Positions 56,399 to 64,000 of a stretch of 64,000 bases of DNA are shown piece after piece. How positions within the stretch are numbered: position 1 is the stretch's first letter; each line of letters starts with the position of its first letter. Made by a program: the position numbers and the translations under genes. Source of the stretch: Priestia aryabhattai (GTDB lineage: Bacteria; Bacillota; Bacilli; Bacillales; Bacillaceae_H); assembly GCF_023715685.1 (NCBI RefSeq), contig NZ_JAMBOQ010000003.1, positions 372,001 to 436,000 on the forward strand, in the 5' to 3' direction. Under the pieces are notes generated by a model. It ran no database searches. It was not told the DNA's origin and worked only from the letters and a program-made list of their open reading frames with translations.

Positions 56399-57583
56399 TT
56401 AGTCCTCCTTTTGAAAGCTCAATGCGCCTCGGCAAAATGTCATTTCAACATCTAAGTTTTCATTTAACACCACGATATCTGCATCTTTTCCAATCTTGAT
56501 GCTTCCTTTTGTATCGAACAGATTAAGCTGTTTTGCTGGGTTTTCAGCGGTCATTTTTACGATGTCTTCTAATGAACAGTTCGTAAAGCTCATCGTGTTT
56601 TTGATTGCATCGTTCATCTTTAAGATGCTTCCTGCTAATGTTCCGTCTGCAAGGGTAGCCGTTGTATCGTTTACGTGAACAGGCTGTCCTCCTAAATCAT
56701 ACGTACCATTTTTAAGCCATTTAGCACGAAGAGAATCGGTGATGAGAATCATGCGTTCACTTGTAATCTGATCGTACGCAAGCTTGACCATTTCAGGTCG
56801 GCAGTGGATGCCGTCTGTAATCAGCTCTACAAATAATTCATCTCTCAAATAAGCGGCGCCTAATACGCCAGGCTCTCTATGGTGAAGACCGCGCATGCCG
56901 TTATATAAGTGCGTAATATGAGACGCTCCTGCTTCGATGGCTTCACCAACTTGATCATATGTGGCATCCGAGTGGCCAATTGAAGCGACAACATTTGTTT
57001 CTTTTAAATGTGAAGTCAGTGCTAAACCGTTTGGCTGCTCAGGAGCTAATGTGACAAGTTTAATATGTCCTCTGGCTGCTTTTTGCCACTCTTGAAACAG
57101 TGACACATTCGAATCTTGAATGTGAGTAGGCGGCTGTGCACCCGCACGTTTTGGTGAAATAAACGGACCTTCTAAGTGAATACCAACTACTTCAGCCTCC
57201 GTGCTTGTTTGTTCTTCTATATAAGCGCCGGCATTGCGAAGAGCTTTTTCAACCGCTTCATTCGATTGCGTCATAGTGGTTGCTAGAAAGCTTGTTGTAC
57301 CTTCTTTTGGAAGCGTGCGTGCCATTGTTTTTAATGCTTCTGCTGTACCGTCCATGGCATCCGCATTGTTAACGCCATGAATATGCACATCAATGGCACC
57401 GGGAATAACTTTATAGGAAGGAGAAAGCTCAATTACGTGATCATTTGGCTGACGTACGTATTGATTTATATCTCCAATTTCAGTAATTTTTTTATTCGTT
57501 AGTTTAATATACCCATTTTTTAATGTCTGATTTTCACTATAAACGGTTACATTATAAATAATGATGGATGAATGTGTATCCAT
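56399..57583 (-). CDS. nagA: N-acetylglucosamine-6-phosphate deacetylase
   Basis: The 394-residue amidohydrolase removes acetate from GlcNAc 6-phosphate. Motifs: VIPGAIDVHIHG with the first metal His residues, VVGIHLEGPFISPKRAGAQP with the catalytic-site Glu, VVASIGHSDATYDQV, SHITHLYNGMRGLHHREPGVLG and LITDSLRAKW with the catalytic Asp. ATG 57583 has AAAGGAGTG upstream; the longer frame has no site. It is the first gene of the minus-strand nag operon and lies behind a dre site at 57636-57653. Confidence 0.94.
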   Translation of the reverse strand: MDTHSSIIIYNVTVYSENQTLKNGYIKLTNKKITEIGDINQYVRQPNDHVIELSPSYKVIPGAIDVHIHGVNNADAMDGTAEALKTMARTLPKEGTTSFLATTMTQSNEAVEKALRNAGAYIEEQTSTEAEVVGIHLEGPFISPKRAGAQPPTHIQDSNVSLFQEWQKAARGHIKLVTLAPEQPNGLALTSHLKETNVVASIGHSDATYDQVGEAIEAGASHITHLYNGMRGLHHREPGVLGAAYLRDELFVELITDGIHCRPEMVKLAYDQITSERMILITDSLRAKWLKNGTYDLGGQPVHVNDTTATLADGTLAGSILKMNDAIKNTMSFTNCSLEDIVKMTAENPAKQLNLFDTKGSIKIGKDADIVVLNENLDVEMTFCRGALSFQKED

Positions 57584-57635
57584 ACATACACTCCTTTGCT
57601 CGTTGTAATAATGTAAGTGTAACGCTTTTTGGAAT

Positions 57636-57741
57636 AGTTGTCTAGACCAGTTGGGTGTTTTTATAAAAATAGAAAAGTTTGTAAGGGCTTTTAACATTGA
57701 TATATAAAGGTTTGTAAAAATAAAATTGGTATAGACAACTA
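57636..57741. promoter_or_regulatory. Two NagR (dre) operators between nagA and nagP
   Basis: TAGTTGTCTAGACCAGTT at 57636-57653 (read on minus, ahead of nagA) and TTGGTATAGACAACTA at 57726-57741 (ahead of nagP) are two copies of the same TGGTNTAGACAACTA element in opposite orientation. They match the dre type bound by NagR. This explains joint induction by amino sugars. Confidence 0.8.
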
Positions 57742-57917
57742 TATATTTTATGTGCTAGTATGAGTCCATGCAGTGAAACCGCCATCATTATTTCAGCTGA
57801 TGAACAACTTATCAAAAGCTGGGGATGAATGCGGTAACTTGTCATCCGATAAATATTGTTACGAAAATCCTTGCTCGTAACATCGGGTTAAATACGTTTT
57901 ACAAAGGGGATAGAAAC

Positions 57918-59795
57918 ATGCTGAATTTTTTACAACGTATTGGTAAATCGCTTATGCTGCCAATAGCAGTATTACCTGCTGCGGCGTTGCTTCTTCGTTT
58001 GGGTCAAAAAGACTTATTGGATATTCCATTCATGGCTCAAGCCGGAGATGCGATTTTTGCGAATTTAGCTTTACTGTTTGCACTCGGGATTGCTGTAGGA
58101 CTTTCAAAAGATGGAAGCGGCGCAGCAGCACTTGCCGGAGTAGTCGGTTATTTTGTTTTAACAAAAGGGACTGTAGCTATTGATAAAGATATTAACATGG
58201 GTGTACTCGGCGGGATTGTCTCAGGGGTAACGGCTGGTCTATTATACAATCGTTTCTCAGCGATTAAGCTGCCCGAGTGGCTCGGCTTCTTTGCAGGTAA
58301 GAGGTTTGTACCGATTGTTACTTCAGTCGTTATGCTTGCGCTTGCAGGAATCTTTGGCGTTATTTGGCCGCCGATTCAAGATCAAATTAACAACTTAGGA
58401 ACTTGGATTACAGGAGCAGGAGCGCTTGGTGCAGGTATATACGGATTTTTAAACCGTCTATTGATTCCAATTGGACTGCATCACGTGTTAAACAGCTTAG
58501 TATGGTTTGTATTCGGAGACTATCACGGCGTAACGGGAGACTTGAATCGTTTCTTTAAAGGAGATCCAACGGCAGGAACATTCATGTCTGGATTCTTCCC
58601 GGTTATGATGTTTGGTTTACCGGCAGCTGCGCTTGCGATGGTTGCAGCAGCCAAAAAAGAAAAGCGCAAACAAGTCAGCGGTATGTTAATCGGACTTGCT
58701 GTTACCTCTTTTTTAACGGGAATTACAGAACCAATTGAATTTCTATTTATGTTCGTAGCACCGCTATTATATGTTATTCATGCAGTTTTAACAGGAATTT
58801 CGATGGCTTTAGCCGTTGCTCTTGGTATTCACGCTGGGTTTGGATTTTCAGCAGGGGCCATTGATTTCTTCTTAAACTATGGAATTTCACAAAAACCGCT
58901 GCTGTTAGCGGGAATTGGCATTGTGTATGCAGTCATTTACTTTGTCATTTTCTACACGCTGATCAAAGCTTTAAATTTAAAAACACCGGGACGTGAAGAT
59001 GATGAAGAAGTAGATACGTCAAATGAAACGGTTGTGGCAACAGGCGATAAATATGTGGATATGGCGTCTTATTTTATTGAAGATTTAGGCGGAAAAGAAA
59101 ACTTAACCGTGATTGATAACTGTGCGACTCGTCTTCGTTTACAAGTAGCTGATGCTAGCAACATTAACGAAGCTGCCTTAAAGCGCCACGGAGCGAGAGG
59201 AATTATGAAGCTCAGCAAAACAAATGTTCAAGTAATTGTCGGAACAGAAGTAGAGTTTGTTGCAGACGCAATGAATCAATTAGTTAAATACGGCACAGCG
59301 TCAACAGCTGCACCTGTCGAACAGCAGGCGGTTCAAGCAGATGCACAAACAGAGTTTGTTTTACCGTTTGAAGGTGTGGTTAAGCCACTTAGTGAAGTGG
59401 AAGACCAAGTGTTTTCACAAAAAATGATGGGCGACGGTTTTGCGATTGAACCTATTGAAGGAACGCTCGTATCACCGATTGACGGCGAAGTAATGACCGT
59501 ATTCCCAACAAAACATGCGATTGGATTAAAAACAGTAGAAGGAATTGAAATCCTGATTCACGTTGGATTAGATACGGTGAATTTAAAAGGAGAAGGATTC
59601 GAAGCGCTTGTTCAAGAAGGGGACAGCGTTCAACAAGGAACGCCACTTTTACAAGTGAATTTAGAGTATGTTAAAAAGCATGCACCTTCTATTGTGACAC
59701 CGGTTGTATTTACCAACTTGCCAGCGGATAAAGAAGTGAAGCTGTTAAAAACAGGCTATCAAAAGCAAGGGACAAAAGACGTTATTACATTTTAA
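57918..59795 (+). CDS. nagP: N-acetylglucosamine-specific PTS enzyme IICBA
   Basis: The 625-residue multidomain permease imports and phosphorylates GlcNAc. The IIC domain (residues 1 to about 350) begins MLNFLQRIGKSLMLPIAVLP. IIB has the phosphocysteine Cys402 in IDNCATRLRLQV. IIA ends the protein with the phosphohistidine His548 in IEILIHVGLDTVNLKGEGF. The fused IIA is absent in B. subtilis NagP, so this version resembles NagE-type IICBA proteins. ATG 57918 has AAAGGGG upstream. The product feeds NagA and NagB encoded divergently. Confidence 0.93.
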   Translation: MLNFLQRIGKSLMLPIAVLPAAALLLRLGQKDLLDIPFMAQAGDAIFANLALLFALGIAVGLSKDGSGAAALAGVVGYFVLTKGTVAIDKDINMGVLGGIVSGVTAGLLYNRFSAIKLPEWLGFFAGKRFVPIVTSVVMLALAGIFGVIWPPIQDQINNLGTWITGAGALGAGIYGFLNRLLIPIGLHHVLNSLVWFVFGDYHGVTGDLNRFFKGDPTAGTFMSGFFPVMMFGLPAAALAMVAAAKKEKRKQVSGMLIGLAVTSFLTGITEPIEFLFMFVAPLLYVIHAVLTGISMALAVALGIHAGFGFSAGAIDFFLNYGISQKPLLLAGIGIVYAVIYFVIFYTLIKALNLKTPGREDDEEVDTSNETVVATGDKYVDMASYFIEDLGGKENLTVIDNCATRLRLQVADASNINEAALKRHGARGIMKLSKTNVQVIVGTEVEFVADAMNQLVKYGTASTAAPVEQQAVQADAQTEFVLPFEGVVKPLSEVEDQVFSQKMMGDGFAIEPIEGTLVSPIDGEVMTVFPTKHAIGLKTVEGIEILIHVGLDTVNLKGEGFEALVQEGDSVQQGTPLLQVNLEYVKKHAPSIVTPVVFTNLPADKEVKLLKTGYQKQGTKDVITF

Positions 59796-59796
59796 T

Positions 59797-59833
59797 AAAA
59801 AAGCATAAGCTCGTCTGAGCTTATGCTTTTTTT
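59797..59833 (+). terminator. Terminator of nagP
   Basis: AAAAAAGCATAAGCTC and its complement form a 16-bp stem with a GTCT loop, followed by T-rich sequence. Confidence 0.92.
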
Positions 59834-59958
59834 CTTTTTTTAATAATTACAAGAATTTTGTGTTAAAATTTAGTGTGTTTGATACAGCTAGTGCGGAACG
59901 GAGAGGAAGTAGAAAGAATGAAAAAAGAAACGGTATTATTCACAGTAAAGGTGACACC

Positions 59959-60675
59959 ATGTTTATTATAGGAGCATTGGTGAATGGAGTAGCGATTGTG
60001 ATAGGAACATTAATGGGCAAGCTTGCTCACCGCATTCCTGAAAAAGTCAGCGTGACGGTGATGCAAGTGATGGGTTTATCCGTTATTACGCTCGGTTTAC
60101 AAATGGGCTTTAAAAGCCATCAGTTTTTAATTGTGATTTTGAGCTTAGCCATTGGAGCGGTTATTGGTGAGTTTATCGATTTAGATGAAAAGCTAAACCT
60201 TTTAGGCAATATGATTGAACGGAAATTTCAATCACAGCAAAATGACAAGCAAACATTCAGTATTTCACAAGGCTTTGTGACAGGAACGTTAATTTTTGTG
60301 ATTGGAGCGATGGCGATTGTAGGGGCATTAGACAGCGGAATACGCGGCGATCACAGCATCTTGTTTACGAAAGCGGTAATGGATGGATTTATCTCATTAT
60401 TATTAGCGACTACGCTTGGAATAGGCGTCATTTTCTCAGCGGTGCCTGTGTTTCTGTACGAAGGCATCATTGCGTTATTTGCCACGCAAATTAATGCGGT
60501 CGTGCCGCAAGATTTAATGAATAGTATCATTGCCGAAGTCACAGGAGTAGGCGGCGTGTTAATTTTAGCGATTGGGATTAATTTATTAGAAATTATTAAA
60601 ATCAAAGTTGCGAATTTACTGCCTTCGATTTTTATTGCAGTTGTGATTGTAGTTGTTCAGCATACATATTTTTAA
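59959..60675 (+). CDS. DUF554 family membrane protein (YdfK/YqgA)
   Basis: The 238-residue protein has about seven membrane helices. MFIIGALVNGVAIVIGTLMGKL at the start and GFVTGTLIFVIGAMAIVGALDSGIRGDHSILFTKAVMDGF in the middle match DUF554. Transport is suspected for the family, but the substrate is unknown. ATG 59959 has AAAGGTGAC; the upstream extension in the frame has no site. Confidence 0.88.
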   Translation: MFIIGALVNGVAIVIGTLMGKLAHRIPEKVSVTVMQVMGLSVITLGLQMGFKSHQFLIVILSLAIGAVIGEFIDLDEKLNLLGNMIERKFQSQQNDKQTFSISQGFVTGTLIFVIGAMAIVGALDSGIRGDHSILFTKAVMDGFISLLLATTLGIGVIFSAVPVFLYEGIIALFATQINAVVPQDLMNSIIAEVTGVGGVLILAIGINLLEIIKIKVANLLPSIFIAVVIVVVQHTYF

Positions 60676-60732
60676 AGTATAGTATACTAATAAGAAAACC
60701 TTAAAGAAATGAAGTAAGGAGAAATACTACCT

Positions 60733-61050
60733 ATGAAAGACAATCAACAGATTACAGCTCTTATTACCGCACAGGTGGAGAAGTTAGCACGTCAATTCGG
60801 GTATGATTTTTTATCTGAAAAACAAGGTGATCAAACGCTTTGTCAAATTCTTCAGCGAGATGAAGACGGATCTATTTTGGCGACGCCGCTTAGTTTTCAT
60901 TTGCATATTAATGAAGATAAAGGGACGGGAGATATTATTTACTACCATGAACAAGGAGAATTTAAGCGCCAGCAGGTGAATGTATATGAAGAAAGTAGCC
61001 TTGTGAACGTTTTATTATTTATCCAAGAGCGGTTGAAGGTCAATCGATAG
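60733..61050 (+). CDS. Uncharacterised small protein (105 aa)
   Basis: The acidic soluble protein begins MKDNQQITALITAQVEKLAR and contains CQILQRDEDGSILATPLSFH. I do not recognise a domain. ATG 60733 lies behind AAGGAGAAA. It is separated from the DUF554 gene by 57 bp without a terminator and may be cotranscribed. A bidirectional terminator follows. Confidence 0.7.
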   Translation: MKDNQQITALITAQVEKLARQFGYDFLSEKQGDQTLCQILQRDEDGSILATPLSFHLHINEDKGTGDIIYYHEQGEFKRQQVNVYEESSLVNVLLFIQERLKVNR

Positions 61051-61076
61051 AAGCGAGTTTACGAACATATGCAAAG

Positions 61077-61104
61077 AAAAAAGCAGGGGAATCCCTGCTT
61101 TTTT
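61077..61104. terminator. Bidirectional terminator
   Basis: AAAAAGCAGGG and CCCTGCTTTTT pair around GAAT, serving the two convergent small genes. Confidence 0.92.
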
Positions 61105-61422
61105 CTATGAATTGATATAGCGCAATCCCACGCGGTTATTAAAAATTTGGTTGTGATTTTTGAAGACAAAAGCCCCTGCTGCGTGATCAATCACCAGCTC
61201 ATTGTCGTACACTTCTTCCATGTCATCATCAACAATAAATTCTAAGCCTTCAACCGTTACAACTTTTTCGTAGGGTTGAAGGGTGCGCTTTGAGATGATC
61301 TTCATTTCATAAATTGTATTAACAATATCGCAGCTTCCTCGATCAAAAGAAAGCTGAATCATTTGATTGTGTTCCACATTCTGCAAAGCTTCTTTTGCAG
61401 AAGGAGTTACGCGTATATTCAT
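61105..61422 (-). CDS. HesB/YqkB-like iron-sulfur biosynthesis-fold protein
   Basis: The 105-residue protein begins MNIRVTPSAKEALQ, has LSFDRGSCDIVNTIYEM in the middle and ends HAAGAFVFKNHNQIFNNRVGLRY. The pattern matches the HesB-like group that includes B. subtilis YqkB. A-type carriers use three Cys for cluster binding; here only the Cys in GSCDIV is present, so it is unlikely to carry an Fe-S cluster. ATG 61422 has GGAGG upstream. Confidence 0.72.
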   Translation of the reverse strand: MNIRVTPSAKEALQNVEHNQMIQLSFDRGSCDIVNTIYEMKIISKRTLQPYEKVVTVEGLEFIVDDDMEEVYDNELVIDHAAGAFVFKNHNQIFNNRVGLRYINS

Positions 61423-61936
61423 GAGTGTATCCTCCCTTTTCTATCCTCAAATTAAATTGTGTGAAATGTATTTGTGAGTACTTTATTCGATTTTTATGTC
61501 ATCGGCAAGAAAAAAGCTCTCTTACTATTATTGTTTCCCTTTCGAAACAGAACAAAACGCTGATTTTTTTATCATGTTTCCATGAAGACGTACATAGATA
61601 TCACCTGTATGAGATTAAAAAAGGAGGTTGAATACAGAAAAACTGTGCTTAGTAATTCTTAGGTGTAAATGCTTAATAATAGGAATATATTGTAAAAATA
61701 CAAGAAGATAAGTCATTTCTCTATTTTGATAGTTATTGAGATAGTTTTGAATAATTGGTTTTATTTTCAATATATTAGGTACTTAAGTAGAGTACTTTGT
61801 ACACGATATTGAACCGAAAGACATCGGTTTATCGGACTAATTATTGTCTTATTTTGTCGAAGTAGTAGAATTTATGGAAACCATTCCTTATCATGTACAA
61901 AGTGACTAACAAAATACATAGGAGGTTCTGGTGTAG
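61423..61936. promoter_or_regulatory. Intergenic region ahead of the DUF6583-type gene
   Basis: These 514 AT-rich bases carry a Spo0A-type box TTTTGTCGAA at 61852-61861. The 17 nt ending at 61861 are the exact inverse of 4007-4023. AGTAGAATTTATGG at 61864-61877 also recurs, at 4066-4079. An imperfect repeat of CCGAAAGACATCGG lies near 61814. No gene is supported. Confidence 0.55.
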
Positions 61937-63631
61937 ATGAGTGAGAAAGATCAAAACAGAACAACAGACGAAACAGCGACTTCGCTAGAAACAGCGCCCG
62001 CTCCCAAAAAAGCGCCGGCTAAATGGATTATCATTTTGGCAGCTTTAATTGTGATTATTGGAGGAGCAATTACATTTGCTACGGTATTTAAAAAATCTCC
62101 TAAGCAATTATACTTAATTTCTGAAGTGAATACGTATCAAAAAGCAGCAGATGAATTAGAAACGAAGTACAGTGAAACGATGGCTTATCAAGAAAAAGCG
62201 ATGAAGCAGCCTTCTAGCACAAATGCTACCATCAAAGGCGGCTTTAACATGGATTCACTTGCGTATGACCCAAGCTTTAAAATGATTCAAGATCTTATCA
62301 GTAAAGCTGAAATTAAAATTAAAGCGGAACAAGATCCGAAAAAGAGTGAAGGATACGGTTCACTGGCTCTTAATATCGGCGGTTCAAAAGCGCTTGACGT
62401 AGAAGGTTTTCAAACGAAAGACAGAATAGGCTTTAAAGCGCCGATTCTGGCAAATGAATATTTTTATTTAAACTTAGACGAATATGGACAGGTAGCGCGA
62501 AAATTCGATCCTTTGTATTCAGGTCCTGAAACGCTTGATATTAACACAAGCAATGTGAGTTTAGAAGACTTAAAGTTAACGGAAAAAGAAAAGACATACA
62601 TTGCAAAAGAATACGGAACGTTCATTTATGATGAGTTAGACAGCGATTATTTTACAAAAGAAAAAAATGTAGATTATAAAACAAATGGCAAAACGCTTCA
62701 ATTAACAAGCGTGACGCTTAACATGTCTGATAAAGAAACAAAACAATTTATGGATAAACTTATTGCGAAGGTAGCAAAAGATGACAAGCTTCATACCATC
62801 TACGCAAATCACGTGTCTAAGCTGTTTAAATCTTCGGCAGCGACGAATCCAGAATTAAAAGATATGGCAGACCCAAAAGAATTGAAAAAATCAGTAAAAG
62901 AAGATCTTCAAGAGTTCCAAAAAGAAGCAAAAGATACGACTTATCCTGGCGGTGTTAAATCAACTGTGTACGTTCAAGATGATGTTGTGGTAGCTCGCGA
63001 TATGAAAATGGGCGTAAAAAATGCTTCTAATGATAAAGGCAAACTTAACGTAGTGACTAAAAATATCCCGTATGAAGATAACAAGACGGCTAAGCAGTTC
63101 AAAGCAGTCCTAACGGATAGCACTACCGATGATGCGTTTACGTTTGATATGAAAAATGACGTAACAACGGAAAGTGAAAAGCGAAAAGAAAACATGTCTA
63201 TTCATTTGTTAACAAAAGACTCAAAAGATGAAGATACGAATATGACGTTTAAAATGGATTCGGTGATCAACGGTAAAACCGATGCAAAACAAACGGCTGA
63301 CCGTACTTTTTCTCTAGACTTAGGCAATCAAGAAGATTTAGTATTTAACGGAGAAGTAAAGCAGAATCAAGCGATTAGTGCTTCAAAAGGAAAAGCAGAT
63401 TATTCGTTTGATATTCGTACAAAAGTTGGACCCAAAGCAGATCCGGCAAACGTTACGTTGAAAATTGACTCTGCTTCTCAATTAAAAAAATCAGCAGCTA
63501 TTCCAGCGCTTGACGCATCTAATGCAACAAATGTAAAAGATGTAACGCCTGAAGATATGCTATCGATTCAAGAAAATTTCGCTAAAAATGTTCAAGGTCT
63601 CATGATGAATATGGGAACCGCTGGTTACTAA
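61937..63631 (+). CDS. Membrane-anchored extracellular protein (DUF6583 type)
   Basis: This 564-residue protein has a cytoplasmic tail rich in Pro/Ala, one membrane helix (WIIILAALIVIIGGAITFATVF) and a long extracellular domain rich in Lys, Asp and Thr. It has no catalytic motif. The architecture fits DUF6583 proteins, usually encoded beside an ABC-2-type exporter, as here. ATG 61937 follows GGAGG at some distance. The Spo0A-type box upstream suggests expression in stationary phase. Its role in export or in the envelope is inferred. Confidence 0.75.
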   Translation: MSEKDQNRTTDETATSLETAPAPKKAPAKWIIILAALIVIIGGAITFATVFKKSPKQLYLISEVNTYQKAADELETKYSETMAYQEKAMKQPSSTNATIKGGFNMDSLAYDPSFKMIQDLISKAEIKIKAEQDPKKSEGYGSLALNIGGSKALDVEGFQTKDRIGFKAPILANEYFYLNLDEYGQVARKFDPLYSGPETLDINTSNVSLEDLKLTEKEKTYIAKEYGTFIYDELDSDYFTKEKNVDYKTNGKTLQLTSVTLNMSDKETKQFMDKLIAKVAKDDKLHTIYANHVSKLFKSSAATNPELKDMADPKELKKSVKEDLQEFQKEAKDTTYPGGVKSTVYVQDDVVVARDMKMGVKNASNDKGKLNVVTKNIPYEDNKTAKQFKAVLTDSTTDDAFTFDMKNDVTTESEKRKENMSIHLLTKDSKDEDTNMTFKMDSVINGKTDAKQTADRTFSLDLGNQEDLVFNGEVKQNQAISASKGKADYSFDIRTKVGPKADPANVTLKIDSASQLKKSAAIPALDASNATNVKDVTPEDMLSIQENFAKNVQGLMMNMGTAGY

Positions 63632-63645
63632 AAGGTGCAAAGCAG

Positions 63646-64000
63646 ATGAAGATATATTTCTCTCTGACTCTTTTTACATGTAAAACTCTATTGAAAAATA
63701 TAAAATCTCTCATACTGCTATTTATGATCCCTGCTCTGTTTTTACTTGGAGCAGGGATCATTATTAGTCAGACCATGCAAGGTGAGGAGAGAGTAAATCA
63801 GTTTCCGGTAGCAATTGTGGATAACGATCATACTGCGCAAACGAAGTACGTCATCGAACAGCTGACTGAAGGTAAGCTCCATAAAATCATGAAACCTCTT
63901 TACACGAACGAACAAGAAGCTAAAGAGCTGCTGCAGCAAAATAAAGTGGCAGCCATTGTGACGTTGCCAAAAGGTTTTAGTCGTGATATTGCTCATGGAA
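63646..64000 (+). CDS. ABC-2-type permease, N-terminal part
   Basis: The reading frame is open to the window end (118 residues seen). It begins with a short amphipathic segment, then a membrane helix (SLILLFMIPALFLLGAGIII). An extracytoplasmic stretch follows with FPVAIVDNDHTAQTKYVIEQL and AAIVTLPKGFSRDI. This VAIVDND...LPKGFS pattern is typical of ABC-2/YhgE-type permeases. ATG 63646 has AAAGGTGC 8 nt upstream. It lies 14 bp after the DUF6583-type gene, so the two form an operon. Confidence 0.82.
   Translation, partial: MKIYFSLTLFTCKTLLKNIKSLILLFMIPALFLLGAGIIISQTMQGEERVNQFPVAIVDNDHTAQTKYVIEQLTEGKLHKIMKPLYTNEQEAKELLQQNKVAAIVTLPKGFSRDIAHG

Overview
The window looks like chromosome of a low-GC Gram-positive spore former, most likely Priestia (Bacillus) megaterium or a near relative. 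The reasons are Bacillus-type ribosome binding sites (AAGGAGG), frequent GTG and TTG starts, a SinI/SinR pair, Spo0A-type boxes (TGTCGAA), a ComK-like gene, a GlcU glucose uptake protein and several B. subtilis-type orthologues (PgcA, YerD, YdaP, NagABR). No tRNA, rRNA, CRISPR array or insertion sequence was seen. The first and last genes are cut by the window edges.

Region 1 (1-21835) is a surface-polysaccharide and biofilm block. It opens with the end of a PHP histidinol phosphatase. On the minus strand follow sinR and, downstream of it, a 40-residue SinI-like antirepressor gene whose leader is a c-di-GMP-I (GEMM) riboswitch. Next come pgcA (phosphoglucomutase), a VanZ-like gene and a PHP tyrosine phosphatase (YwqE type). 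An EAR-like antitermination RNA then precedes the capsule operon: EpsC-type dehydratase, initiating sugar transferase, epimerase, glycosyltransferases, UDP-HexNAc dehydrogenase, acetyltransferase, Wzy and Wzx. The stretch from about 7.4 to 15.2 kb is visibly more AT-rich than its flanks and reads as an exchangeable capsule cassette. The co-polymerase and tyrosine kinase (YwqC/YwqD), an LCP ligase, an SGNH-like secreted protein and three PHP paralogues that have lost their metal ligands complete the block.

Region 2 (21836-33100) is metabolic and regulatory. It has pyruvate oxidase, a YerD glutamate-synthase-like protein, and an acid-sugar operon (GntR regulator, GarR-like reductase, OtnK-like kinase, GntP permease) with operators phased at 21 bp. 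After these come a frameshifted comK-like gene next to a small sigma factor, and a second SGNH-like gene followed by a cluster of SinR-type boxes with no obvious target.

Region 3 (33100-53900) holds the nitrite reductase operon nirBD-sumT-nirC behind a perfect Fnr box, fructokinase, glcU, a DUF2087/GIY-YIG protein, a MATE pump, a cupin, a degenerate LCP protein, a PilZ protein, corA with a short leader ORF, and a large secreted subtilase. Several small uncharacterised genes follow.

Region 4 (53900-64000) is the N-acetylglucosamine block: a SIS protein, nagR, nagB and nagA on minus, and the PTS gene nagP on plus, with two NagR (dre) sites between nagA and nagP. Then come a DUF554 membrane protein, two small proteins, a DUF6583-type membrane-anchored protein and the start of an ABC-2-type permease.

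Two things stand out. The first is the regulatory logic around SinI: a Spo0A box plus a c-di-GMP riboswitch ahead of an antirepressor that should release SinR, beside a polysaccharide locus and in the same window as a PilZ protein. The second is a family of five intergenic elements of about 127 bp. Each has two hairpins, and the first hairpin is a perfect 19-bp stem with a 7-nt loop whose stem sequence changes from copy to copy while pairing is kept.
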